From the NCBI GenBank assembly GCA_047975215.1, contig JBKEDD010000062.1, positions 31,846-95,845 of the forward strand: a DNA stretch of 64,000 nucleotides. The letters are read 5' to 3'. This document shows, one piece after another, positions 1-7,778 of the stretch. The position numbers and the translations under genes were made by a program. This DNA comes from JAGRMG01 sp047975215 (GTDB taxonomy: Bacteria > Pseudomonadota > Alphaproteobacteria > Rhodobacterales > Rhodobacteraceae). Position 1 is the first letter of the stretch. Each line of letters begins with the position of its first letter. Below the pieces are notes generated by a model that searched no databases, was not told where the DNA came from, and saw only the letters and a program-made list of their open reading frames with translations.

Positions 1-42
1 CGATCCCGTCAGCCGGTGCGCGCCCCGTCGCATCGCCGGTAC

Positions 43-74
43 GGCCGGCCCGTCCGTGGGGGAGCGGGCCGGCC
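43..74 (-). other. Intercistronic hairpin downstream of the TTT binding-protein gene
   Basis: A perfect 10-bp inverted repeat (GGCCGGCCCG at 43-52, CGGGCCGGCC at 65-74) with a 12-nt loop lies just after the stop of the binding-protein gene. No T-tract follows. Such hairpins often stabilise the upstream mRNA, so that the binding protein is made in excess over the membrane subunits presumed to lie beyond the left edge. That role is inference. Confidence 0.45.
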
Positions 75-93
75 CATGCCGCCGACAATCCTC

Positions 94-1056
94 TCAGTCG
101 ATGACCCCTGCGGCCTTTGCGGCCCCGAGATCCTGCTCGGCCCGCTTGGCCATGAAGGCATCCATCTCAGTGCCGTAAGAGATATCGAGCAGGGCAAATC
201 CGCCGTCGAGCATCTTCTTGCGGAACTCCTCGTTGGCGTTGATCTTGCCGATCGCATCGGCAACGGCTTGCCGGGTTTCTTCCGAGGCGCTCTTGGGTAC
301 TGCGATGCCTCGGTAGGCGCCCGACACGATGTCATAGCCCAACTCTCTGAAGGTTGGCACATCGGGGAAGGCGGGGTGACGTTCTTCCATGGCCACGGCC
401 AACAGCCGCACCTCGGTTCCCTGGGCCACGCCCACCGTGGTATAGCCCCATTCCGCGCTTACCTGCCCCCCCAGCATGGCGGTGACGGCCGCGCCGGTGC
501 CCTTGAAGGCGACATAGGTTGTCTCGGTTTCGGCCAACTGGTCGAACTTGATCGAAACCAGGTGATTTGCCGTGCCCTTCCCCGAACCCGAGAAAGTGAC
601 CTCGCGGGGGTTCTCCCGGGCATCCGCAATCAGGTCATCGAGCGTCTGGTACGGGCTGTCGGCCTTCACCACTATGGCATCGGGTGTGTAGTGGAACATG
701 TAGACGTTGACGATATCTTCGGTCTGGAAGCCGACATCGCCCTGTTTGGGCTTGACGATGATATGCGGCAGGTTGGTGCCCATGATCACCGAACCATCGT
801 CGGCCATGGTGTTGAGCTGCGACCAGCCCACCGCGCCGCCGCCGCCCGGTTTGTAGGAGACCACGAGCTTGGAACCGTAGATCTCCTCGAAATAGGGCTG
901 TTGCAGCCGCGCCGTGATGTCGGATTCTCCGCCCGGCCCGAAGGGGATGATATAGTCTACCTGATCCGGCGGAAAATCCTGTGCCGACGCGGTGCCGATC
1001 TGCGCCATGCCGGTCGCGAGGCCCAGTATCGCGCTCAGAAGTACTGTCTTTCTCAT
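94..1056 (-). CDS. Tripartite tricarboxylate transporter (TTT) solute-binding protein
   Basis: About 320 residues, the usual length for TctC/Bug periplasmic binding proteins. An N-terminal signal peptide ends near TASAQD, followed by family features such as the early VDYIIPFGPGGESD segment and a later GTGAAVTAMLGGQVSA segment. I chose the ATG at 1056 because GGGAGG lies 7 nt upstream; an in-frame ATG at 1074 lacks this. It is the last visible gene of the suyA-suyB-slcC-comC operon, 36 bp after comC, so its ligand is probably sulfolactate. Small and large TTT membrane subunits would be expected beyond the left edge. The ligand is inferred from context only. Confidence 0.85.
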   Translation of the reverse strand: MRKTVLLSAILGLATGMAQIGTASAQDFPPDQVDYIIPFGPGGESDITARLQQPYFEEIYGSKLVVSYKPGGGGAVGWSQLNTMADDGSVIMGTNLPHIIVKPKQGDVGFQTEDIVNVYMFHYTPDAIVVKADSPYQTLDDLIADARENPREVTFSGSGKGTANHLVSIKFDQLAETETTYVAFKGTGAAVTAMLGGQVSAEWGYTTVGVAQGTEVRLLAVAMEERHPAFPDVPTFRELGYDIVSGAYRGIAVPKSASEETRQAVADAIGKINANEEFRKKMLDGGFALLDISYGTEMDAFMAKRAEQDLGAAKAAGVID

Positions 1057-1092
1057 TGCTTTCCTCCCTTTCATCAGTCTTGGTTTGCGGGT

Positions 1093-2106
1093 TCAACTGC
1101 CCGCCATGGCTTTGATCTCGGCCATCAGGTGCGCGGGAACCCTGACGCCGCCCATTCTTTCTGCTGCTTCGCGCCGGGCGAGGCGCGAGTCCCCGGGCAA
1201 ACGCGTGCCCTCCTGCGCGGTGATTGCCGAAAGCAGGGCCCCGAGCCGGGGGCCAAAGCCGGGCCCGGCCACCGCGCCAGTGTCGAATGCCAGGATCAAC
1301 TGGCCCACACCGGGCGGTGCGCCTTCGGCATCGAAGAAGGACGTTGCCTCATTCGAGTGATTGGCCCCCGTCAGGGTCGCGGCCAGGATTTCCACCATCA
1401 GCGCCAGCGCGGAACCCTTGGCATCGCCTGCCGGTACCATGGTGCCCTTGAGCGCGGCGGAGGGATCCGTGGTGGGGTTGCCCTCCGAATCCAGTGCCCA
1501 CCCCTCGGGGATCTGCACGCCTGCCTTGGAGGCTGCCATCACCTTTCCGCGCGCCACTTTCGAGAGCGACAGGTCGATGATCAGAGGCGGCGCGCTCGGC
1601 CGGGGGGCGGCGAAGGCGATGGGATTGGTGCCGAATAGCGCGTCTTTGCCGCCCCAGGGCGCCATGGCCCTGGGTGAGTTGGCCACCATCAGGGCGGCAA
1701 GGCCGGCCTCGGCCAGCCGCTCCACATGCGCGCCGAGCTGCCCGCAGTGGTGTGACCGGCGGATCGCGGCCATGGCTACGCCTGTCTCGGCCGCCACCTC
1801 CACGAGATCGCCGATTGCGAGGTCGATCGCGGGAAAGGCAAAGCCGTCACAGGCGTCGATGTCGATCCGGGCACCGCGCCGGCTGGCCACCGGGCTGGCG
1901 GCCCCGTCCACCTTGCCGCTGCGGAGTTGCGCGGCGTAGGCGGCCACGCGCGAAAAGCCGTGCCCGCCCTGCCCGTCGATCTCGGCAGCGACGAGTGCGC
2001 GCGCCGTGCTGTCGGCGTTGTGGGCCGAAGCGCCGCTGCGCATGAACACACCCGCGATCAGCCGCTCCGCCTCGGCGCGGGGCAGCACGGTATCAGGCGG
2101 CTGCAT
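1093..2106 (-). CDS. comC: (R)-sulfolactate dehydrogenase, Ldh2/malate-lactate dehydrogenase family
   Basis: A 337-residue member of the Ldh2 (malate/L-lactate/ureidoglycolate) NAD(P)-dependent dehydrogenase family. Typical segments are AEIDGQGGHGFSR near the N-terminus, RRSHHCGQLGAH in the middle and the FGTNPIAFAAP nucleotide-site segment. In the Chromohalobacter sulfolactate pathway ComC interconverts 3-sulfopyruvate and (R)-sulfolactate. Paired with SlcC it acts as a two-enzyme racemase that feeds SuyAB. I start it at the ATG at 2106 (GGGGGAG about 8 nt upstream) rather than at 2127; it overlaps the slcC end by 14 nt, suggesting translational coupling. Family membership is clear; the substrate is inferred from the neighbours. 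Confidence 0.82.
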   Translation of the reverse strand: MQPPDTVLPRAEAERLIAGVFMRSGASAHNADSTARALVAAEIDGQGGHGFSRVAAYAAQLRSGKVDGAASPVASRRGARIDIDACDGFAFPAIDLAIGDLVEVAAETGVAMAAIRRSHHCGQLGAHVERLAEAGLAALMVANSPRAMAPWGGKDALFGTNPIAFAAPRPSAPPLIIDLSLSKVARGKVMAASKAGVQIPEGWALDSEGNPTTDPSAALKGTMVPAGDAKGSALALMVEILAATLTGANHSNEATSFFDAEGAPPGVGQLILAFDTGAVAGPGFGPRLGALLSAITAQEGTRLPGDSRLARREAAERMGGVRVPAHLMAEIKAMAGS

Positions 2107-3025
2107 GCGCAAGCTCCCCCAGTACATTCTGTACCGTCACGGTGCTGGTGCGGATGTTGCTCTCGTCGGTCAGTCCGGCCACATGCGGCGTGAGTATCAG
2201 GTTGGGTATATCTCTGAACCGTGCGCCCGCCTCGGCGGTCAGCGGCTCGGTCTCGAATACGTCAAGCGCAGCTCCGCCCAGCTTCCCTTCCTTCAGCGCC
2301 CGGATAAGAGCTGCCTCATCCACTATTCCCCCCCGCGCTGTATTGATGAGGATTGCGCCCGCTTTCATCCTGGACAGCGCATCCCGCGAGATGAGACCGC
2401 GTGTCTCATCCGTCAGCGGGACGTGCAGCGAGAGGACGTCGCATATTGGCAGAAGCTCGTCGATCGTACAGCGCCGGACACCCTGCCAGGCCGCGTCGTC
2501 CCCGGGCAGATGGGGATCGAAGGCGGCGATGCCCATGCCAAGGGCGCGGGCGCGGTCTGCTACGGCCCGCGCGATGCTGCCAAGGCCCACGAGGCCCATC
2601 ACCCTGCCAGCGGCTTCGCGCCCGATCAGCGCGTTGCGCGGCCATTCGCCCGCAACCATCGCGTGGTTCGAGGCATAGGCGCCGCGCAGCAAGGCGAGCG
2701 TCGCCGATACCGTGTATTCGGCAACGGCCAGCGTGTTCGCACCGGTCGCCGGTTTCACCGCCACGTCGCGTTGTGCGCATGCGGCCATGTCGATGTTGTC
2801 GAGGCCGACGCCAAGCCGGCCCACGACCCGCAGTCCGGGCGCGCGCTCTAGCAGCGCGGCATCGACCCGGGTGCGGTTTCTGACGATCAGGGCATCGGCA
2901 TTGGAAAGCGCCGCAAGCAGCGCCTCCCTGTTGTCCACGAGGGACGGATCATAGACTATCTCGGCCCGATGCCCGAAGGCTTCCAGCGCATGCTCGTCCA
3001 TGAACTCCGATACCACGACCTTCAT
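2093..3025 (-). CDS. slcC: (S)-sulfolactate dehydrogenase, D-2-hydroxyacid dehydrogenase family
   Basis: A 310-residue D-isomer-specific 2-hydroxyacid dehydrogenase. The NAD-binding loop GLVGLGSIAR lies near residues 144-153. The expected catalytic residues are visible: Arg231 in NTARGGIVDE, Glu260 and His281 in LTPHVAG. In Chromohalobacter SlcC oxidises (S)-sulfolactate to 3-sulfopyruvate with NAD, which ComC then reduces to the (R)-form that SuyAB accepts. The gene starts 3 nt after suyB and runs 14 nt into comC. A generic phosphoglycerate-dehydrogenase-like role is the alternative, but the suyAB/comC context argues for sulfolactate. Confidence 0.85.
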   Translation of the reverse strand: MKVVVSEFMDEHALEAFGHRAEIVYDPSLVDNREALLAALSNADALIVRNRTRVDAALLERAPGLRVVGRLGVGLDNIDMAACAQRDVAVKPATGANTLAVAEYTVSATLALLRGAYASNHAMVAGEWPRNALIGREAAGRVMGLVGLGSIARAVADRARALGMGIAAFDPHLPGDDAAWQGVRRCTIDELLPICDVLSLHVPLTDETRGLISRDALSRMKAGAILINTARGGIVDEAALIRALKEGKLGGAALDVFETEPLTAEAGARFRDIPNLILTPHVAGLTDESNIRTSTVTVQNVLGELAHAAA

Positions 3026-3028
3026 GGT

Positions 3029-4210
3029 TCAGGCCGACCGGTACAGCTTGGTCAGCGAGAACTCGCGATGGCCCAGCGCCTCGGCGGCGGTGTTGCGCCC
3101 GTTGGCGGTGCGAATGATCATCTCGATCAGCGCATCGCCCGCCTGGTCGATGGTCTGCTCACGGGTAAGTACGCCGGTCACATCAACGTCGATATGCTCG
3201 GCCATGGTACGCAGGGTGCGCGGGTTGCCCGAAATCTTGATGACCGGGACAATCGGGTTGCCCACCACGTTGCCTTGCCCCGTGGGGAAGGTGTGAATGA
3301 CATATCCCGCCGCGGCCATCAGCGTGACACATTCCGCCGCCGCGGATGACGTATCCATGTAGTAAAGGCCAGGCCCCTTCGCGGGTGCGACGGCGGGGCC
3401 CATCGCGTCGATGTATCTCGACTTCCGGCCAATCTTTTCGAGATTGCCGAGCGCCTTTTCCTCGATGGTCGTCAGGCCGCCAAGGATATTGCCCTTGGTG
3501 GGCTGGCTGTCGGACAGGTCGGAGGTCTTGTAGGCCTCGATCACCTCTTCCTGGTAGGCCTGGAAGATCTTCATGAAGGCTTCGCCGGCCTCGGGCGTTG
3601 CGGCGCGTTCCTTGCAGATGTGCTCGGCGCCGGTGATCTCTGATGTCTCCCCGAAGCAGCCATAGATTCCCTCGGGCAACAACTTGTCATACATGTTGCC
3701 CACGGTGGGGCAGGAGGAGAGGCCGGTGGTCGTGTCGCTCTCGCCGCATTTGGTGGAAATCCACAATTCCGAAAGCTGGCACGTCTCCTTTTGCAGCTCG
3801 GTGGCCCAGTGAACGTATTCCTTGGCCTTCCAGCTTGCCTGCCGGATGGTCTCGAAATCACCCTTCTGCTCGATAGAGAACCCGGCGACCGGCTTGCCGG
3901 TTTCGGCGATGCCGTCAACGATTGTCTGTGTCCACTCGGGTTCGATGCCAATGACGATGACGGCGGCCACGTTGGGGTTGGCCCCGGTGCCGATCATGGT
4001 GCGGAAATGCAGTTCCAGGTCTTCTCCGAACTGCAGGCGCCCGTAGGCATGTGGGATAGCCAGCGTACCCTTCACGTTGTTTGCCACCGCTTCGCAGGCA
4101 GCGTTGGAGATGTCGTCGACCGGCAGGATCAGGACATGGTTGCGCACACCGACGCGGCCATTCTCGCGGCGCCATGCGTTGACGGTTACATTGCTGAAAT
4201 CAAGCGCCAT
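3029..4210 (-). CDS. suyB: (2R)-sulfolactate sulfo-lyase, large subunit (UxaA/altronate dehydratase family)
   Basis: A 393-residue protein matching the length and features of SuyB. It starts with the UxaA-family segment RENGRVGVRNHVLILPVDD, has STKCGESDTTTGLSSCPTVG in the middle (the cysteine-containing metal-site region of altronate dehydratase-like enzymes), and ends with a GNPRTLRTMAEHIDVDVTG segment. With SuyA it cleaves the C-S bond of (R)-3-sulfolactate, giving pyruvate and sulfite. The split into a small SAF-like subunit and this large subunit, next to two sulfolactate dehydrogenases, favours SuyB over altronate or galactarate dehydratase. A sulfite exporter or oxidase is not visible here and may lie beyond the left edge. 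Confidence 0.88.
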   Translation of the reverse strand: MALDFSNVTVNAWRRENGRVGVRNHVLILPVDDISNAACEAVANNVKGTLAIPHAYGRLQFGEDLELHFRTMIGTGANPNVAAVIVIGIEPEWTQTIVDGIAETGKPVAGFSIEQKGDFETIRQASWKAKEYVHWATELQKETCQLSELWISTKCGESDTTTGLSSCPTVGNMYDKLLPEGIYGCFGETSEITGAEHICKERAATPEAGEAFMKIFQAYQEEVIEAYKTSDLSDSQPTKGNILGGLTTIEEKALGNLEKIGRKSRYIDAMGPAVAPAKGPGLYYMDTSSAAAECVTLMAAAGYVIHTFPTGQGNVVGNPIVPVIKISGNPRTLRTMAEHIDVDVTGVLTREQTIDQAGDALIEMIIRTANGRNTAAEALGHREFSLTKLYRSA

Positions 4211-4216
4211 GTCGGG

Positions 4217-4504
4217 TCACCACCGTTTCGTCTTGCAGTTGTGGGTATGAACGTGCTCGCCAATGGCCGCATTGCCGACCATGCGGCCGATATCCTCGGC
4301 GTACTTCACGACAGTATCGCCCGCCGACAGGTTGCTGAGCGCAACCTTGTGGCCGATTGGAATATCGGCCTTGGCAGTCACGGTGAAGTCGGAGTTGTCC
4401 GCCGTAACAACGCATAGCATCTCGGTGCCCGCGGTCAGTCCCTCGACCACGACAACGCCGACGTTGTCCTCGTGATCATGTTTCAGAAGATGTGGTTTGC
4501 CCAC
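4217..4504 (-). CDS. suyA: (2R)-sulfolactate sulfo-lyase, small subunit (SAF-like)
   Basis: About 95 residues, the first gene of the operon. It is a UxaA N-terminal (SAF-like) subunit with the features HDHEDNVGVVVVEGL, IPIGHKVALSNL and the end segment IGEHVHTHN, whose histidines are typical of the family. I use a GTG start at 4504 because AGGAGG stands 8 nt upstream. An upstream ATG at 4555 would extend the protein into the palindromic promoter region and lacks a good ribosome site. The stop is 6 nt before suyB, so the two subunits should be made together. Confidence 0.87.
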   Translation of the reverse strand: MGKPHLLKHDHEDNVGVVVVEGLTAGTEMLCVVTADNSDFTVTAKADIPIGHKVALSNLSAGDTVVKYAEDIGRMVGNAAIGEHVHTHNCKTKRW

Positions 4505-4554
4505 TTTCCGTTCCTCCTGCTTGTCCGGATTAGCCGTCGGAGGGGAGACTAACA

Positions 4555-4588
4555 TGTATATTTATTCTTATACAAGAATTAATATACA
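4555..4588. promoter_or_regulatory. Palindromic operator between suyA and the divergent GntR gene
   Basis: Two 15-bp arms (TGTATATTTATTCTT at 4555-4569 and AAGAATTAATATACA at 4574-4588) form an inverted repeat with one mismatch and a 4-nt spacer. It is very AT-rich in a GC-rich genome and lies centrally between the suyA start (4504) and the regulator start (4649). It probably overlaps both promoters and is the best candidate for the binding site of the adjacent GntR protein. Confidence 0.75.
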
Positions 4589-4648
4589 GCACTTGCCTCG
4601 CCAAATCCACCTGTGCAAGATAATCGAAAGAACTCAGGAGGGTGGGGC

Positions 4649-5350
4649 ATGCCGCCGCCGCTTTATCAGACCGTGATCGACATCATCGTGGGCCGAATCG
4701 CTTCCGGCGAGTTGCTCTCAGGGGCGATGCTGCCCAGCGAAACGCAATTGGGCGCCGAGCTGGGGGTAAGCCAGGGCACGGCCCGCAAGGCGCTGATCGA
4801 ACTGGAGCAACGCGGCCTCGTGCAGCGCGCACAGGGGCGCGGCACCTTCGTGACGGTCCGCACGCCTGAAACCTCTCTCTTCAACTTTTTTCGCCTGCGC
4901 CGCCCGGACGGCTCGCTAGAGAGCCCCAGGCTTGAAAGCGAAACCGTCAGACGTCGAGCAAGCACCGATACCGAGCGCGCCGATCTGCATGATGCCCCCC
5001 CGGAGGTGATAGAGATCGAGCGGGTGCGCAGCATCGGCGGTCGCCCGGTTGCGCATGAAGTCTCGGTCGTCAGCGCGCTGTTGTTTCCGGGGTTGGCAGA
5101 TCGCACGCCGCTGCCCAACACGCTCTATGTGTTCTATCAGCAGGCCTATTCCGTCATCATCGTAAGGGCGGATGAGAGGCTTCGGGCAATTGGCGCTTCC
5201 GAGGCCAGCGCAGCGGCGCTTGGTCTGGAACCGGGCGCGCCAGTGATGGAGGTGCGCCGCCAGGCGGTGGATGTGCTGGATCACATCGTTGAATTGCGGC
5301 GCAGCATCGACCGAACCGACGAACTGGGATACTTCATTTCGCTGTCCTGA
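4649..5350 (+). CDS. GntR family regulator (HutC/UTRA type) of the sulfolactate operon
   Basis: 233 residues. An N-terminal GntR winged helix (about 1-70; PSETQLGAELGVSQGTARKAL is the helix-turn-helix, RGLVQRAQGRGTFV the wing) is followed by a UTRA ligand-binding domain (about 85-230) with the typical final EVRRQAVDVLDHIVELRRS stretch. I chose the ATG at 4649 because AGGAGG lies 8-9 nt upstream; a GTG at 4613 is less likely. It is divergent from suyA across a 34-bp palindrome, so it probably represses the suy operon until sulfolactate or a product binds. The effector is unknown. Confidence 0.85.
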   Translation: MPPPLYQTVIDIIVGRIASGELLSGAMLPSETQLGAELGVSQGTARKALIELEQRGLVQRAQGRGTFVTVRTPETSLFNFFRLRRPDGSLESPRLESETVRRRASTDTERADLHDAPPEVIEIERVRSIGGRPVAHEVSVVSALLFPGLADRTPLPNTLYVFYQQAYSVIIVRADERLRAIGASEASAAALGLEPGAPVMEVRRQAVDVLDHIVELRRSIDRTDELGYFISLS

Positions 5351-5700
5351 CGCGTGATCGTGGCGATCACGGGAGCCGGCCCGGACCATCTGGCTTTTCC
5401 TGGCGACAGCCTTGGCCGAGAGAGGGAAGGGCGCCTGTGCCCCCGCGCTTGTGGCCCCGCGTGTCCGCCCGGTTTTTCGAGTGCGCGGCCCCGGCCTGCG
5501 GGCTTTCATGTCTGTCCGGGCGATGACCGGGATCACCGGGAAGACCCACGGCGACGATCGGGAAAATCGGGAAATTATTCGACAATGTCTATAATTTTGC
5601 GAATAATATCCAGACTTGGAGAGATCTGAACGCATCAAATGCGATTCCCTCGTGGAGGCGTTCGATTATCCTGTGTTTCGAACCGAAGGAGTGCAGGTAG
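5351..5700. promoter_or_regulatory. Intergenic region upstream of dgcN with an inverted repeat
   Basis: This 350-bp stretch has no convincing gene. It contains the hairpin described just after the GntR stop, and an AT-rich segment with an 8-bp inverted repeat (ATTATTCG 5574-5581, CGAATAAT 5600-5607, 18-nt spacer). The spacer begins with a small GACAATGTC palindrome overlapping the left arm. This segment lies about 95-125 bp before dgcN and may hold its promoter and operator. No regulator gene sits directly beside the dgc operon apart from the GntR gene upstream. Confidence 0.45.
5353..5371 (+). terminator. Hairpin after the GntR gene
   Basis: CGTGATCG (5353-5360) and CGATCACG (5364-5371) form an 8-bp stem with a 3-nt loop, 2 nt after the stop codon of the regulator. 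There is no T-tract, so it may be a weak or factor-assisted terminator. Confidence 0.5.
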
Positions 5701-6702
5701 ATGATCGAGACCCCGTATCTGTTGTTTCTGGGCGATGCTCCCGACCAGTTGGCCGTGAAGGTGGCGCAGGGCATCAAGGACTGGCGCCCGGAAAACGCTC
5801 TCGGACAGTACCGGATGGAGGGCTGCAAGGCCGATCTGAAACTTCCCGACATGGATCTGGCCCAGGCCCGCGAGGCCGGGGCGAAGACGCTGGTGATCGG
5901 CGTGGCCAATCGCGGCGGCATCATCTCTGCCGCCTGGAAGAAGGTGCTGGTGACAGCCCTGGAGGAGGGGTTCGATCTGGCCTCGGGGCTGCACAACCTT
6001 CTGCGCGACGAACCCGACCTGGTGGCGGTGGCCGAGGCGACCGGTCGCAGCCTGCACGATGTGCGGGTTCCGTCCGTCAAGTATCCCATCGCCAACGGCG
6101 TCAAGCGGCGCGGCAAGCGCGTGCTTGCAGTCGGCACGGACTGTTCGGTCGGCAAGATGTATACCGGGCTGGCGATGGACACCGAGATGCGCAGCCGCGG
6201 CCTGAAGTCGACCTTCCGCAGCACCGGGCAGACCGGCATCCTGATCACCGGCGACGGCGTGCCGCTTGACGCGGTGATCGCCGATTTCATGGCCGGATCA
6301 ATCGAGTGGCTGACCCCGGATAACGACGACGATCATTGGGATATCATCGAAGGCCAGGGCAGCATCTTTCATGTTTCCTATTCCGGGGTGACGATGGCGC
6401 TGATCCATGGCGGCCAGCCCGATGCGCTGATCCTGTCGCACGAACCGACCCGCGAACACATGCGCGGGTTGCCCGGTTATGCGCTGCCCACGCTCGAATT
6501 GCTGCGCGACACGGCATTGCCGCTGGCGCGGGTCGCCAACCCGGCCTGCGAGGTCATCGGCGTGTCGGTCAATACCCAGCACATGAACGAGGACGAGGCG
6601 GCGGCCTATCTCGGCCAGGTCGAGAAGCGCATGGGCCTGCCGGCCACCGACCCTTACCGTTTCGGCGCGGGCAAGCTCGTGGATGCGCTGGCGGCGTATT
6701 GA
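5701..6702 (+). CDS. dgcN: DUF1611 protein, predicted D-glutamate N-acetyltransferase DgcN
   Basis: 333 residues of the DUF1611 family with a C-terminal P-loop-like domain: GTDCSVGKMYT (about 145-155) is the nucleotide or CoA phosphate loop. In the described marine D-glutamate pathway DgcN acetylates D-glutamate with acetyl-CoA to N-acetyl-D-glutamate, which DgcA epimerises to N-acetyl-L-glutamate. A GGAG motif lies about 11 nt before the ATG. The next gene, on the same strand, is a dipeptide-epimerase-like enolase-family enzyme, which is the diagnostic pairing for DgcN/DgcA. The function is taken from that pathway rather than from any residue I can test here. Confidence 0.8.
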   Translation: MIETPYLLFLGDAPDQLAVKVAQGIKDWRPENALGQYRMEGCKADLKLPDMDLAQAREAGAKTLVIGVANRGGIISAAWKKVLVTALEEGFDLASGLHNLLRDEPDLVAVAEATGRSLHDVRVPSVKYPIANGVKRRGKRVLAVGTDCSVGKMYTGLAMDTEMRSRGLKSTFRSTGQTGILITGDGVPLDAVIADFMAGSIEWLTPDNDDDHWDIIEGQGSIFHVSYSGVTMALIHGGQPDALILSHEPTREHMRGLPGYALPTLELLRDTALPLARVANPACEVIGVSVNTQHMNEDEAAAYLGQVEKRMGLPATDPYRFGAGKLVDALAAY

Positions 6703-6797
6703 GGGCTGTCGCATCCGACCCGATCGGCGTAGTCATGCGCCAGGTCTGACCGCGGTCGCGGTCGGGAGAGTCTGGCAACGGAAAGAAAGGCGCAGCA

Positions 6798-7763
6798 GTG
6801 CATATCGAAGTCAGCCGGGACGTATTTGGACTGGCGCAGGTATTCACCATCAGCCGCGGATCGCGGACGCAGGCGCAGGTGCTGACGGTACGGCTGTCGG
6901 ATGGCGGATACCGGGGCTGGGGCGAATGCGTGCCCTATGCCCGCTATGGCGAATCGCTGGACAGCGTCGAGGCACAGATCGCCGAGTTGCCCGATGCGTT
7001 CGACCGGGCGGCACTTGCCGATCTTCTGCCGCCCGGGGCGGCGCGCAACGCCGTCGATTGCGCTCTGTGGGACATGCAGGCCAAGCGCGCCGGGCGGCGG
7101 GTCTGGGAACTGGCCGGGCTGCCTGTGCCGGGGCCCGAGATCACGGCCTATACCCTGTCGCTGGACACCCCCGAAGCCATGCGGGAGCAGGCCGCGACAC
7201 ATGCGCACCGGCCGCTTCTCAAAATCAAGCTGGGCACGCCCGATGACATGGCCCGGCTTGAAGCGGTGCGCGCCGGTGCGCCGGATGTGCGCATTATCGT
7301 CGATGCCAACGAGGGCTGGTCGGCCGAAATCTATGCCGATCTGGCACCGCATCTGCGCCGCCTGGGCGTGGCGCTGGTGGAACAACCGCTGCCGGCGGGG
7401 GATGACGACGCCCTGCTGGGGCTGGATCGGCCGGTACCGGTCTGTGCCGACGAGGCCTGCCATGACCGCGCCAGCCTGCCGGGATTGCGCGGCAAGTACG
7501 ATGTCGTCAACATCAAGCTGGACAAGACCGGCGGGCTGACCGAGGCGCTTGCCCTGCGCGATGCCGCCCGCGCCGAGGGATACGGCATCATGGTCGGCTG
7601 CATGGTCGGATCGTCGCTGGCGATGGCGCCCGCGACGCTGGTTGCGCAGGGTGCGGCCGTGGTGGATCTTGACGGCCCGCTGTTGTTGGCCGAAGACCGC
7701 GACCACGCGTTGAAGTTTGATGAACACGGTGTGCATCCCCCCGATGCCGCCCTCTGGGGATAA
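6798..7763 (+). CDS. dgcA: Enolase-superfamily racemase, predicted N-acetyl-D-glutamate racemase DgcA
   Basis: 321 residues of the mandelate racemase/dipeptide epimerase branch of the enolase superfamily. Visible catalytic elements are the KxK motif (Lys142, Lys144 in LKIKLG), metal ligands Asp169 (IIVDANEGW), Glu195 (VEQPL) and Asp218 (CADEA), and Lys240/Lys243 in NIKLDKTGG on the opposite face. The start is a GTG with AAAGAAAGG upstream. It lies 95 bp after dgcN; that gap contains a 7-bp inverted repeat (6748-6763). Without the dgcN neighbour it would be called L-Ala-D/L-Glu epimerase; the pairing favours N-acetyl-D-glutamate racemase. Confidence 0.8.
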   Translation: MHIEVSRDVFGLAQVFTISRGSRTQAQVLTVRLSDGGYRGWGECVPYARYGESLDSVEAQIAELPDAFDRAALADLLPPGAARNAVDCALWDMQAKRAGRRVWELAGLPVPGPEITAYTLSLDTPEAMREQAATHAHRPLLKIKLGTPDDMARLEAVRAGAPDVRIIVDANEGWSAEIYADLAPHLRRLGVALVEQPLPAGDDDALLGLDRPVPVCADEACHDRASLPGLRGKYDVVNIKLDKTGGLTEALALRDAARAEGYGIMVGCMVGSSLAMAPATLVAQGAAVVDLDGPLLLAEDRDHALKFDEHGVHPPDAALWG

Positions 7764-7778
7764 AGGAAGGACCGGCCC

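Noticed and set aside
3029..4504. Altronate dehydratase (uxaA-type) reading of suyA/suyB
   Set aside because: Same superfamily, but the small/large split next to two sulfolactate dehydrogenase-type genes favours sulfolactate sulfo-lyase. No sugar-acid genes are present in the window.
4217..4555. A longer suyA starting at the ATG at 4555
   Set aside because: That start overlaps the palindrome and has no ribosome site; the GTG at 4504 has AGGAGG at 8 nt and gives the family-length protein.
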